Notes under the pieces: generated by a model
Database searches by the model: none
What the model was told of the DNA's origin: nothing
The model's input: the letters and a program-made list of their open reading frames with translations, nothing else
Made by a program: the position numbers and the translations under genes
Source: Hanleya hanleyi
Lineage: Eukaryota > Mollusca > Polyplacophora > Lepidopleurida > Hanleyidae
Length of the DNA stretch: 64,000 bases
Reading direction: 5' to 3'
Assembly: GCA_036873755.1 (NCBI GenBank)
Contig: JAVTVY010039172.1
Span: 1 to 64,000 of the forward strand
Shown here: piece by piece, positions 1 through 12,178 of the stretch
Layout: the number at the start of each line of letters is the position of its first letter
Position numbering within the stretch: position 1 is the stretch's first letter

Positions 1-1560
1 ACGAAGACCAAAGTGGGACTCGCTATATCTGGCTGGGGCAGAACTGAAAACCTATCTGGCGCAATGGGAACAACTCCACCTGAGTGAGGGTATCATCTAC
101 CGAAGATGATTTGATCCAAAGGGACGGTACACAAGAGATCAAGCGCTTGTTCCTAGGTCTCTTCGAATTACCGTTTTAACTCAGTATCACGACCCTGCTA
201 CAGCCGGACACTTGGGGATCAGTAAAACGCTCAGCAAGGTGCGCCAAAGTTCTACTGGCATGGTCTACAACGTGATGTCTGGAAATGGTGTCTCTCTTGT
301 GAGGCGTGTGCCAAGAGGAAGTCAACTGGTAAACGCCGGCGTGCGCCGATGCAGTTGACTGGTGCAGGAATGCCGATGGAGCGAATTGCGATTGACATCA
401 TGGGACCGGTAACCCAAAAAACGACGACTGGCAACTCCAACATATTGGTGATCCAAGATTACTTCTCCAAATGGGTCGAGGCTCATGCCATATCAGACAT
501 GGGAGCGGAAACGGTGGCTAGAGTCCTGGTAGACGAAGTAATATGTAGGTTTGGCGTTCCCAGGACCATACATTCCGATCATTAATAAAACCAGGACTAC
601 TGCCTATCACCACCAGTCTGACGGAATGGTCGAACGAATGAACAGAACACTGCAAAACATGATGAGTGCATACGTCGCAGAAAACCAGCGAGATTGGGAC
701 CAGTATCTGCAACTAGTATGTATGGCGTATCGGGCAGCCGAACATGAATCGACGAAGTTTTCGTCAAATCAACTGATGCTGGGTCGTGAGCGTGTCCTCC
801 CTACAGAGTTGATCGCGGGATTACCGCCGGAATTCAGTCAAGCAAGTCTCACTGAATACGTGCAACATTTTGTTGAGCAGTTGGAAAATGTGTACGCCCT
901 GGTGCGTACGCACTTGGAAAATAGCTTACGCCGACAGAAACACCTATATGACGCACGGCTAAACTGGAAGCCCTACTCCGTTGGAGAAATGATATGGCTG
1001 TATACACCTCGGCGTAAAAGAGGAGTTTCTCCAAAGCTACAGAAATGGTGGACTGGGCCATATACAATTCTTAATCGGTTCAGTGAAGTGACTTACATGA
1101 TCTGGTGACTCATGTTGCCACATGAATAGGTACAATAAAAGCGTACCTGAGATACAACACAGATCACGAATCGTTAGATTCGTGGTATGTGCTTTAGAAT
1201 AGGTTAACCAGAAGACTATACTGTGAAGTCATGTGACTGTCAGTATGTCGGCACCTCTTCCCGCCTCCCGTATATGTATTGTAATTACCGAATACAGCTA
1301 GGCAAGCAGTATAAGGTTGTTCACGTTGACAGGCTCAAGCCGTATGTGGTCAGAGATACACAACTACAACTAAACGGTCCGACAGCGGCTTAGGCCGAAG
1401 TTGTCTACGAACAAAAAACCCTGATTTGTCCGGCGCTGGAGATCGATGTGAGGCAGACAAACAGACCGACGATAGAGCGGCGACTTCAAAGGGACGTTTC
1501 GGGAGGGCTGTCAGACCACCTCGCCGGTTGACCGATTGTCTTTTGTACCGAGTTCCCGCC
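1..1560 (+). pseudogene. Ty3/gypsy pol remnant (RNase H-integrase linker, integrase, pol tail)
   Basis: This is the 3' part of a gypsy-type pol gene, now broken. From about 41 a linker is readable (ELKTYLAQWEQL) but hits a TGA near 108. A zinc-binding HHCC domain follows: YHDPATAGHLG around 190-220, then, after a one-base loss near 246, FYWHGL and CLSCEAC. The catalytic core keeps the first Asp (AIDIMGP, about 390) and the second (HSD, about 577). The stretch between the second Asp and the catalytic Glu is deleted with a frame change at about 585, and reading resumes at TTAYHHQSDGMVER. The C-terminal domain runs to about 1103, is split by foreign sequence, and resumes at YKVVHVDRLKPY (1310-1345). 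A typical basic tail (RPPRRLTD) lies near 1510. Reverse transcriptase would lie outside the window. The element is inactive; family assignment is secure. Confidence 0.9.
1104..1300. mobile_element. Sequence inserted in the integrase C-terminal domain
   Basis: The integrase reading is interrupted between VTYMI and GKQYKVVHVDRLKPY, which are normally close together. The roughly 200 intervening bases are not coding in that frame. They hold a small hairpin (cacgaatc/gattcgtg near 1166-1185). Their end (1242-1285) reappears with few differences at 21697-21740, so part of this is a dispersed repeat. No clear target duplication was found. Confidence 0.55.
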
Positions 1561-1705
1561 AGTCAAAGTGAAACACCCGGCTATAAAAGCGGAGTCGCGG
1601 GAAAGCGAGATCATTCGGAAGAAAATACCGGCATGGCCAGGATCAAGTCCACAGTGAGAAAAGTTGAAAATAAGCAGAATGCCCGTTGTGTATCGAGATT
1701 TTTAA

Positions 1706-2275
1706 CACACGGTCGATGATATTCTGACGCACATAGCAACCTGCCATAATAAGCCGAAGCATCGATGTGAGGACTGTAATTACGAATCAGAACGACTGGC
1801 TGATGTGCGCCGGCACCACCGGCGTAAGCATTCAGAGTCATTGTCTTCGACAACAACGACAAAGTCAGGCAGCCCGAGCCCTAAGCGCCAACGAACGGAG
1901 ATGCCGGCTCACGCCGATGCAACCGTGCGGAATCCGACGCGACCTGTGCCAGTGTCCACCAGACGAGAAAAAGCCGCCGAAACAAGAAACAATTCCCAAG
2001 TTGACTGGACGCCTTTGATCCTCATAGACGGAACATCGCCTGTACTGGAGACAACAACGAAGGAAGTTCTCTTTCCATTGTCAGTCAGACTAATCCGCCT
2101 TGCTGACGCCGAGCAAGCCAGCACGAATGAAGACAAATTACTTTCGTCACCTGAAGATTTAAAGCAACAGCAAGTACATCGCGTTCTCCTGGCTGACGCC
2201 GCGCCAGTCCAGCCTACCAAGAAAACCGACGTGTCTATTCAAGTGTGTGTGGATATGCGGGATGCATGGACGTAG
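1706..2275 (+). CDS. Downstream ORF of the gypsy remnant with a C2H2 zinc finger
   Basis: An open frame of about 190 codons follows the pol tail on the same strand. The first in-frame GTG is at 1805, but the frame is open from 1706 and its best feature lies upstream of that GTG. At about 1766-1830 it encodes C-x2-C (CEDC), twelve residues, then H-x4-H (HHRRKH), a plausible C2H2 finger. The rest is rich in Ser, Thr, Lys and Arg and matches nothing I recognise. There is no ATG near the finger, so it may be the spliced or frameshifted end of pol, or a third ORF where some gypsy elements carry extra genes. Coding status is uncertain because the adjoining pol is broken. Confidence 0.4.
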   Translation, partial: HTVDDILTHIATCHNKPKHRCEDCNYESERLADVRRHHRRKHSESLSSTTTTKSGSPSPKRQRTEMPAHADATVRNPTRPVPVSTRREKAAETRNNSQVDWTPLILIDGTSPVLETTTKEVLFPLSVRLIRLADAEQASTNEDKLLSSPEDLKQQQVHRVLLADAAPVQPTKKTDVSIQVCVDMRDAWT

Positions 2276-2276
2276 T

Positions 2277-2870
2277 GTAATGGGTCGGTGAGCCGGCACA
2301 CGCGTACAGACACTACCGAATGGGAAGAATATGAGTGACTCGTTTAAGTTCGCTTGATCAAAAGAACTGTGAATAACTGTTTCCAAAAGAACTTTTAATT
2401 GTTACTATAAGATCTTGTGGTCGAGCGCGATTTGCGGACAAGTCAAAAATGGAGCCGTGGGTAATGTCGTGAACTCATATATTTGTGCATGTCTGTTAAT
2501 TGTTTATTTCCACTTTTGCCTTATTACTATCGATATTGTATGTATATATAACATTCTTCTGCGATATAGTTTATTGCAATGCTATTCAACTTGTTTGATC
2601 ACGGGACTGTTTACATGTTTAGGTCACATGACTTTCCATATAAATATACGGGATTTAGATGTAGAAGAGGAGATCTGGTCGGGAATCTCTTGAAGACAGT
2701 TCACCCCTAAGTTCCTGAATAAGGAATCGGTCTAACTGCTGCTATCCGACCATAGTTCTATTCTAAATAAGAATAGCGACTCTTCGACACAAGGACTAAC
2801 GTAGTCACTCTGAGTAAGACAAAATCGTACTGATCCATATAACTAATGTCCTGGCGTACGTCTGCGTACG
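2277..2870 (+). mobile_element. Possible 3' LTR region of the gypsy remnant
   Basis: No gene is seen. The position right after the last ORF, a TATA-like run (atataaata, about 2639-2647) and an AATAAA near 2896 would fit a 3' LTR. The partner LTR lies outside the window, so neither edge can be proved. Confidence 0.25.
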
Positions 2871-3228
2871 CCCTCATGTCATCTCCATATGCCACAATAA
2901 ATGATTGCAACTGATACCATATTTGTGTGTGTGTGTTTTTCCCCCGCCGGCTGGAGCCGAATGGATCGGCAATTGCAGAACCGTAAGGCTATAACCCTGC
3001 CTTACAACGCCTGATGCCCGATACAACACGCTACCGCTCGGGGTTATATTTAGGCTCTGTAACTGTATTGACCTGGGTGACTGACCCTCGCATTTATGGC
3101 CAGGTCCCTCGTTGCCGTGGTGGCAGAAACTGGAACTAAGGGGCAATAGCTCCGGGCTGTCACGTGACCCGGAAGGGACCCCTGTGCACCATTATTAATA
3201 TCCGCTACTGTAAAAGGGGATCTGGACA
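2871..3228. other. Intergenic; no gene seen
   Basis: A short GT run near 2922-2936 and a block from 2940 to 3180 with no recognisable coding. The end (3163-3180) has a CACGTGACCCGGAAG motif like those in the neighbouring MITE, so it may be a relic of a related element. Confidence 0.5.
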
Positions 3229-3448
3229 CTTATTGGTCTACTTCCGACAGGGGGCGCCACCAGTCTTGTGACGTCACTTCCGGTTCCGGTCACGTGACCG
3301 GAAGTGACCTTTGACCCCTGCGAGCCATTATAAATATGCGGTATTATGCGCATGAGCATGGGTCAAAGGCCACATCCGGTCACGTGACCGAAACCAGAAG
3401 TGACGTCACAAGACCGATGGCGCCCCCTGACGGAAGTAGGTCAATAAG
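3229..3448. mobile_element. Hairpin MITE with 73-bp terminal inverted repeats
   Basis: Bases 3229-3301 are nearly the reverse complement of 3376-3448, and the 74-bp centre is itself partly self-complementary, so the whole 220-bp unit can fold back. The arms contain GGTCACGTGACC, TTGTGACGTCACTTCC and CAGGGGGCGCCA. The centre starts with TGACCTTTGACC and has its complement near 3360. There is no coding capacity. A target duplication is not obvious. It resembles a non-autonomous DNA transposon; the superfamily is unknown. Confidence 0.85.
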
Positions 3449-3768
3449 ATGCACGTTATATACTACTGAGAATCCCTGAATCACGGCCCAACATCATGAA
3501 ACAGGTTGCTTCACACAATGAAACATGATTCACAGGTGGTCGACATGTCAAAACAACTATTTCAACGGAACGTACATATATTTTCTGTAGTTTATTAAAG
3601 AGGATACAAATGTCGGCGTCATTAATCCCAATGGTATATATGCCGATTTCTGTCACTAGATGGTGTCGTCTTATTTCCCGTCACTATGTTAAGAACTTTA
3701 TGGTGGCCCGTTATGTTCTTCGTATATTCGCACAATTGTCAATGAAAACACTCAGTTGAAATGAAATT
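3449..3768. other. Intergenic; no gene seen
   Basis: Single-copy-looking sequence between the hairpin MITE and the satellite. Short ORFs only. Confidence 0.5.
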
Positions 3769-6700
3769 GGCCTTGACGAGTTCTCTAATTGTATCAAGTA
3801 TGAACACTCTAAGCCTAATAGTTTTGGAGCTATGAGCCAATTAACAGTTCAAACTTCAGTTCCTGACGTCGCCCATGATCACCGGAAGTGGAAATTTTTC
3901 ACATCAAAATGTCGGCTCTCACGAGTACTGGAATGATACCAAGTATGAACACTCTAGGGCTAATGGCTTTGGCGCTATGGAGCCAGTTAACAGTTCGCGG
4001 GGTCCAGTTAACAGTTCAAACTTCTGTTCTTGGCGTCGCCCCTGATCACCGGAAGTGGAATTTTTTCACATCAAAATGTCGGCCTTGACGAGTACTGTAA
4101 TTCTACCAAGTATGAACACTCTAGGTCTAATGGTTTTGGCGCTATGGAGCCAGTTAACAGTTCGCGGCGCCCAGTTAACAGTTCAAACTTCAGTTCCTGG
4201 CGACGCCCCTGTGAATCGGAAGTGGAAATTTTTCACATCAAAATGTCGGCCTTGACGAGTTCTCTAATTGTACCAAGTATGAACACTCTAGGCCTAATAG
4301 TTTCGGAGCTATGAGCCAGTTAACAGTTCAAACTTCAGTTCCTGGCGTCGCCCCTGATCACCGGAAGTGGAAATTTTTCACATCAAAATATCGGGCTTGA
4401 CGATTACTGTAAATGTACTAAGTTTAAACACTCTAGGGCTAATGGTTTTGGCGCTATGGAGCCAGTTAACAGTTCGCGGGGTTCAGTTAACAGTTCAAAC
4501 TTCTGTTCCTGGCGTCGCCCCTTATCACCGGAAGTGGAATTTTTTCACATCAAAATGTCGGCCTTGACGAGTACTGTAATTCTATCAAGTATGAGCACTC
4601 TAGGTCTAATGGTTTTGGCGCTATGGAGCCAGTTAACAGTTCGCGGCACCCAGTTAACAGTTCAAACTTCAGTTCCTGGCGACGCCCCTGTGAATCGGAA
4701 GTGGAAATTTTTCAGATCAAAATGTCGGCCTTGACGAGTTCTCTAATTGTACCAAGTATGAACACTTTAGGCCTAATAGTTTCGGAGCTATGAGCCAGTT
4801 AACAGTTCAAACTTCAGTTCCTGGCGTCGCCCCTGATCACCGGAAGTGGAAATTTTTCACATCAAAATGTCGGGCTTGACGAGTACTGTAATTGTACTAA
4901 GTTTAAACACTCTAGGGCTAATGGTTTTGGCGCTATGGAGCCAGTTAACAGTTCGCGGGGTCCAGTTAACAGTTCAAACTTCTGTTCCTGGCGTCGCCCC
5001 TGATCACCGGAAGTGGAATTTTTTCACATCAAAATGTCGGCCTTGACGAGTACTGTAATTCTATCAAGTATGAACACTCTAGGTCTAATGGTTTTGGCGC
5101 TATGGAGCCAGTTAACAGTTCGCGGCACCCAGTTAACAGTTCAAACTTCAGTTCCTGGCGACGCCCCTGTGAATCGGAAGTGGAAATTTTTCAGATCAAA
5201 ATGTCGGCCTTGACGAGTTCTCTAATTGTACCAAGTATGAACACTCTAGGCCTAATAGTTTCGGAGCTATGAGCCAGTTAACAGTTCAAACTTCAGTTCC
5301 TGGCGTCGCCCCTAATCACCGGAAGTGGAAATTTTTCACATCAAAATGTCGGACTTGACGAGTACTGTAATTGTACTAAGTTTAAACACTCTAGGTCTAA
5401 TGGTTTTGGCGCTATGGAGCCAGTTAACAGTTCGCGGGGTCCAGTTAACAGTTCAAACTTCTGTTCCTGGCGTCGCCCCTGATCACCGGAAGTGGAATTT
5501 TTTCACATCAAAATGTCGGCCTTGACGAGTACTGTAATTCTACCAAGTATGAACACTCTAGGTCTAATGGTTTTGGCGCTATGGAGCCAGTTAACAGTTC
5601 GCGGCGCCCAGTTAACAGTTCAAACTTCAGTTCCTGGCGACGCCCCTGTGAATCGGAAGTGGAAATTTTTCAGATCAAAATATCGGCCTTGACGAGTTCT
5701 CTAATTGTACCAAGTATGAACACTCTAGGCCTAATAGTTTCGGAGTTATGAGCCAGTTAACAGTTCAAACTTCAGTTCCTGGCGTCGCCCCTGATCACCG
5801 GAAGTGGAAATTTTTCACATCAAAATGTCGGGCTTGACGATTACTGTAATTGTTCTAAGTTTAAACACTCTAGGGCTAAGGGTTTTGGCGCTATGGAGCC
5901 AGTTAACAGTTCGCGGGGTCCAGTTAACAGTTCAAACTTCTGTTCCTGTCGTCGCCCCTGATCACCGGAAGTGGAATTTTTTCACATCAAAATGTCGGCC
6001 TTAACGAGTACTGTAATTCTATCAAGTATGAACACTCTAGGTCTAATGGTTTTGGCGCTATGGAGCCAGTTAACAGTTCGCGGCACCCAGTTAACAGTTC
6101 AAACTTCAGTTCCTGGCGACGCCCCTGTGAATCGGAAGTGGAAATTTTTCAGATCAAAATGTCGGCCTTGACGAGTTCTCTAATTGTACCAAGTATGAAC
6201 ACTCTAGGCCTAATAGTTTCGGAGCTATGAGCCAGTTAACAGTTCAAACTTCAGTTCCTGGCGTCGCCCCTGATCACCGGAAGTGGAAATTTTTCACATC
6301 AAAATGTCGGCCTTGACGAGTACTGTAATTGTACTAAGTTTAAACACTCTAGGGCTAATGGTTTTGGCGCTATGGAGCCAGTTAACAGTTCGCGGGGTCC
6401 AGTTAACAGTTCAAACTTCTGTTCCTGGCGTCGCCCCTGATCACCGGAAGTGGAATTTTTTCACATCAAAATGTCGGCCTTGACGAGTACTGTAATTCTA
6501 CCAAGTATGAACACTCTAGGTCTAATGGTTTTGGCGCTATGGAGCCAGTTAACAGTTCGCGGCGCCCAGTTAACAGTTCAAACTTCAGTTCCTGGCGACG
6601 CCCCTGTGAATCGGAAGTGGAAATTTTTTAGATCAAAATGTCGGCCTTGACGAGTTCTCTAATTGTACCAAGTATGAACACTCTAGGCCTAATAGTTTCG

Positions 6701-9090
6701 GAGCTATGAGCCAGTTAACAGTTCAAACTTCAGTTCCTGGCGTCGCCCCTGATCACCGGAAGTGGAAATTTTTCACATCAAAATGTCGGGCTTGACGAGT
6801 ACTGTAATTGTACTAAGTTTAAACACTCTAGTGCTAATGGTTTTGGCGCTATGGAGCCAGTTAACAGTTCGCGGGGTCCAGTTAACAGTTCAAACTTCTG
6901 TTTCTGGCGTCACCCCTGATCACCGTAAGTGGAATTTTTTCACATCAAAATGTCGGCCTTGACGAGTACTGTAATTCTACCAAGTATGAACACTCTAGGT
7001 CTAATGGTTTTGGCGCTATGGAGCCAGTTATCAGTTCGCGGCGCCCAGCTAACAGTTCAAACTTCAGTTCCTGGCGACGCCCCTGTGAATCGGAAGTGGA
7101 AATTTTTCAGATCAAAATGTCGGCCTTGACGAGTTCTCTAATTGTACCAAGTATGAACACTCTAGGCCTAATAGTTTCGGAGCTATGAGCCAGTTAACAG
7201 TTCAAACTTCAGTTCCTGGCGTCGCCCCTGATCACCGGAAGTGGAAATTTTTCACATCAAAATGTCGGGCTTGACGAGTACTGTAATTGTGCTAAGTTTA
7301 AACACTCTAGGGCTAATGGTTTTGGCGCTATGGAGCCAGTTAACAGTTCGCGGGGTCCAGTTAACAGTTCAAACTTCTGTTCCTGGCGTCGCTCCTGATC
7401 ACCGGAAGTGGAATTTTTTCACATCAAAATGTCGGCCTTGACGAGTACTGTAATTCTACCAAGTATGAACACTCTAGGTCTAATGGTTTTGGCGCTATGG
7501 AGCCAGTTAACAGTTCGCGGCGCCCAGTTAACAGTTCAAACTTCAGTTCCTGGCGACGCCCCTGTGAATCGGAAGTGGAAATTTTTCAGATCAAAATGTC
7601 GGCCTTGACGAGTTCTCTAATTGTACCAAGTATGAACACTCTAGGCCTAATAGTTTCGGAGCTATGAGCCAGTTAACAGTTCAAACTTCAGTTCCTGGCG
7701 TCGCCCCTGATCACCGAAGTGGAAATTTTTCACATCAAAATGTCGGCCTTGACGAGTACTGTAATTGTACTAAGTTTAAACACTCTAGGGCTAATGGTTT
7801 TGGCGCTATGGAGCCAGTTAACAGTTCGCGGGGTCCAGTTAACAGTTCAAACTTCTGTTCCTGGCGTCGCCCCTGATCACCGGAAGTGGAATTTTTTCAC
7901 ATCAAAATGTCGGCCTTGACGAGTACTGTAATTCTACCAAGTATGAACACTCTAGGTCTAATGGTTTTGGCGCTATGGAGCCAGTTAACAGTTCGCGGCG
8001 CCCAGTTAACAGTTCAAACTTCAGTTCCTGGCGACGCCCCTGTGAATCGGAAGTGGAAATTTTTCAGATCAAAATGTCGGCCTTGACGAGTTCTCTAATT
8101 GTACCAAGTATGAACACTCTAGGCCTAATAGTTTCGGAGCTATGAGCCAGTTAACAGTTCAAACTTCAGTTCCTGGCGTCGCCCCTGATCACCGGAAGTG
8201 GAAATTTTTCACATCAAAATGTCGGCCTTGACGAGTACTGTAACTGTACTAAGTTTAAACACTCTAGGGCTAATGGTTTTGGCGCTATGGAGCCAGTTAA
8301 CAGTTCTCGGGGTCCAGTTAACAGTTCAAACTTCTGTTTCTGGCGTCACCCCTGATCACCGTAAGTGGAATTTTTTCACATCCAAATGTCGGCCTTGACG
8401 AGTACTGTAATTCTACCAAGTATGAACACTCTAGGTCTAATGGTTTTGGCGCTATGGAGCCAGTTAACAGTTCGCGGCGCCCAGTTAACAGTTCAAACTT
8501 CAGTTCCTGGCGACGCTCCTGTGAATCGGAAGTGGAAATTTTTCAGATCAAAATGTCGGCCTTGACGAGTTCTCTAATTGTACCAAGTATGAACACTCTA
8601 GGCCTAATAGTTTCGGAGCTATGAGCCAGTTAACAGTTCAAACTTCAGTTCCTGGCGTCGCCCCTTATCACCGGAAGTGGAAATTTTTCACATCAAAATG
8701 TCGGCCTTGACGAGTACTGTAATTGTACTAAGTTTAAACACTCTAGGGCTAATGGTTTTGGCGCTATGGAGCCAGTTAACAGTTCGCGGGGTCCAGTTAA
8801 CAGTTCAAACTTCTGTTCCTGGCGTCGCTCCTGATCACCGGAAGTGGAATTTTTTCACATCAAAATGTCGGCCTTGACGAGTACTGTAATTCTACCAAGT
8901 ATGAACACTCTAGGTCTAATGGTTTTGGCGCTATGGAGCCAGTTAACAGTTCGCGGCGCCCAGTTAACAGTTCAAACTTCAGTTCCTGGCGACGCCCCTG
9001 TGAAACGGAAGTGGAAATTTTTCAGATCAAAATGTCGGCCTTGACGAGTTCTCTAATTGTACCAAGTATGAACACTCTAGGCCTGATAGT
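3769..9090. repeat. Satellite array, 479-bp higher-order repeat of three monomers (167+167+145 bp)
   Basis: About 5.3 kb of tandem repeats. Three related monomers alternate in strict order. Type A (167 bp) has aagtttaaacactctaggg and ggggtcc; type B (167 bp) has accaagtatgaac, ggcgccc and ends gtgaatcg; type C (145 bp) lacks a 22-bp segment that holds a second gttaacagttcgcgg copy. The order is C, then eleven A-B-C blocks. A-type units begin at 4364, 4843, 5322, 5801, 6280, 6759, 7238, 7716, 8195 and 8674, a 479-bp step (478 once, from a 1-bp loss near 7716). Inner blocks are almost identical, while the first block and the edges are more diverged, as expected if unequal exchange homogenises the middle. 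The overlapping 66-residue ORFs are by-products of the repeat. Confidence 0.97.
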
Positions 9091-10008
9091 TAATTAGTTG
9101 TAGATGAATTTGTATATCTTCGTCAAATAATGACTGGTCCATCTCGAATTGTGAACTGTGAACTGTTAACTGAGGTCCAACTTCACTCATCTATTCCTTT
9201 CAGTAAAATGCAATTTTTCTTCCTTGAGAACTTCGAATTTCCCGTGTTAATCGGGTTTATCAATTTTGAATTAAAATCGCGCTTAAAACACATCTGTGAT
9301 ATTTGCCTGTTCCCAGAAATTGTATAAGGCAATAGATAAAAACAGCAAATGCGGTGTGAATTTTCTGCGCAAAGGGTCGGGTTTTTTTGCCGATGGGGGC
9401 TTTTAAGTTGTAACACGCAAGGCCGGAAGTAATTTTGCCATCAACGCACAAGATAACAATGCATGCTAAAAATAATTGAACGATCGGCTGTGGCCGCATC
9501 CGGTTTCCGTACTCCGGTATATTGTTGCGCACTCAATACCCTAAATCCTATCGGTATGGGTTTATTATGAAGATAAGATTGTCAATGTTTACACGCTACT
9601 GGGAAATGTGATACACATTGCATGTACCCTGTAATGATCCCACCAAAGTCCAAACTATTGCTCAATGGATCATGATATACCTGGCATGATATCAGGCATT
9701 ATCTCTAGATAAGCTGAGTCCTGCCGCCATGCTCTACTCCACCCAGCATGGCCATGAAGCGTACAGGATAAATATACATCGATATATACAGTATGTACAG
9801 AACAGTGTGGAGAGAAAGGCCAAATAACCCAGCTCGGTGTAAAAGGAAGAAACGTCCGACAGAAAAAAATTTCCCACTCTTGTACTAACCTAGCTATGAC
9901 ATTTTTTCTGGTTTTCAGCACGGGTAAGATATATTTTACTAAAGAGAAACATACGAAAAGGGACATTGTTTCCTGGAATATTCTTTTCTTTCACACCTGC
10001 CCATGCGC
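9091..10008. other. Intergenic; no gene seen
   Basis: Unique-looking AT-rich sequence between two repeat arrays. No ORF with recognisable features on either strand. Confidence 0.5.
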
Positions 10009-10046
<38 letters not shown>

Positions 10047-10074
10047 AGTAGTAGTAGTAGTAGTAGTAGTAGTA

Positions 10075-10119
<45 letters not shown>

Positions 10120-10165
10120 AGGAGTAGTAGTAGTAGTAGTAGTAAAAGTAGAAGTATAAGTAGTG
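10009..10165. repeat. (TAG)n trinucleotide microsatellite
   Basis: About 45 copies of tag/agt with a few interruptions (agag, gagg) and a degenerate end from 10145. Confidence 0.97.
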
Positions 10166-10420
10166 GTATAGTCTTTATTCACGTGTCCCCTCATAGTATA
10201 CAGTTAATATACAAACATAAAATACATATAAAAAACACTCCATACAGAGTTACGACTCTTTTTCCATCCTTCCAATCCATGCAGGCTCCTTGATACCTCT
10301 CACGAAGCACAAATTAAGAAATCGTTAAAAACTTACATATTTATAGTTAATATCTGATCCTATGACGTCAGTTCGGGGCCGTCTCCCAGTATCGGCCCAA
10401 AACTTCGTTATTGTTTGTGG

Positions 10421-11227
10421 AATCTCACCTGAGCACACTACAGTAATCTTTCCACTAGCACCATTGAATAATCTGATCCGAGCGCATTCCATAATCTCAC
10501 CTGAGCACCATTCAATAATCTCAACCGAGCACCATTCAGGAATCTCACTCTAACATCATTCAGTAATCTCAACTGAGCACCATTCAGTAATATCACTCTA
10601 ACACCATTCAATCTCAACCGAGCACCATTCATTAATCTCACTCTAACACCTTTCAGTAATCTCACACTAACACCATTCAGTAATCCCATCCGAGCACCAT
10701 TCAGTAATCTCACTCTAACACCATTCAGTAATCAACTGAGCACCATTCAGTAATCTCACTCTAACACCATTCAATCTCAACCGAGCACCATTCAGTAATC
10801 TCACTCTAACACCATTCAGTAATTTCAACCGAGCACCATTCAGTAATCTCACTCTAACACCATTCAGTAATCTCAACCGAGCACCATTCAGTGATCTCAC
10901 TCTAACACCATTCAGTAATCTCAAACGAGCACCATTCAGTGATCTCACTCTAACACCATTCAGTAATCTCAAACGAGCACCATTCAGTAATCTCACTCTA
11001 ACACCATTCAGTAATCTCAACCAAGCACCATTCAGTAATCTCACTCTAACATCATTCAGTAATCTCAACCGAGCACCATTCAGTAATCTCACTCTAACAC
11101 CATTCAGTAATCTCAACAGAGCACCATTCAGTAATCTCACTCTAACACCATTCAGTAATCTCAACCGAGCACCATTCAGTAATCTCACTCTAACACCATT
11201 CAGTAGTCTCATACGAGCAGCATCCAC
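10421..11227. repeat. 24-bp minisatellite in alternating 48-bp dimers
   Basis: About 33 copies of a 24-bp unit. Two variants alternate: accattcagtaatctcactc(taac) and accattcagtaatctcaacc(gagc). A few copies have small deletions. Because 24 is a multiple of three, the minus strand stays open and yields an artificial 8-residue repeat protein. Confidence 0.95.
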
Positions 11228-12178
11228 CATTCATATTCATTCCCTCATTTCGAGATTTAATTCTGAGATGGATGTCTCAGTGAATGTTGTAAATTTGGTG
11301 AAGGTGTCGTGCAGTTAATCATGTGACGTAGGTCACCAAAATCCCAATATTTACTGTCGTGAATTGTGCAAGATAATTTGTGTATACTATTTTAGTTTGA
11401 ACGGGAATATTTTTCTGGAACTGAGAACTCAAATCTACTATACCGTTTACTAGGGTAGTTCAGGGCTTGATAATTCCATGGATAAGTAGTATTGATGTAA
11501 TGTTATTGATAACAAAATACTTGCTACTCTCCATCACATTGTACTGTGACCGGAAGTTCAGTTCCATGGAAATTATCTCTGGGTCACGTGATCCTTTTGT
11601 ACACGCCCAATTCAATTCAATCAAGTCTGATAGAAAGTCACTCAAATTTGAGTTGAATTTACTCAAGTTCAGTGAAATTCATCCAAACTTGACAATCAAC
11701 TGAAGTTTGAGAGGGATCAATTGAGACGGACTGAAATAATCCCAGGGTGGCACACATTGAGCCGTCCGGTTGACGCTCACACTCTTACATCAGTGAATAT
11801 TTTTAGGGAGTGGAGATATTATCCTCTTGCATTTTCGAGGTTCAGGGATATGATATGGGTGAAGTTTACAACTTGATTCACGAGAATGAAAGCGCTAGAC
11901 TTGATTTGATATGTTTGGAATGTGTTCATTCATCAACAATTTTTTTGCTCAACTCCATGTTTTATGGGTATCAACATATTCTGTCTTGGGAACGAAGCTT
12001 CATTGCATGCATGTTTGCACTTATTGAAACAAACGATCTATTTACTTGAAAAAGTTACAAGAATCTGTAATGAAATGTGGCTCACAAGAACAAAAAATGT
12101 AAAACCGGATCATACCGGATACTACCGTATCATATCAGCTACCACGGAAATAGTTACCCGGGTATACATGTATCTCAT
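11228..12178. other. Intergenic; no gene seen
   Basis: No recognisable gene. At 11630-11720 there are short self-complementary runs (cactcaaatttgagttg, tactcaagttcagtg) that resemble the interior of the foldback element at 19112-19429 and may be a decayed relative. Confidence 0.45.

Noticed and set aside
3888..9044. Serial 66-residue ORFs across the satellite
   Set aside because: They recur once per monomer, shift frame between units because 479 is not a multiple of three, and have no domain. They are by-products of the repeat.
10715..11230. 171-codon minus-strand ORF with an 8-residue repeat (RLLNGVRV-type)
   Set aside because: It is the translation of a 24-bp minisatellite, which stays open because 24 is a multiple of three. 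No start context, no non-repeat part, and indels break it elsewhere.
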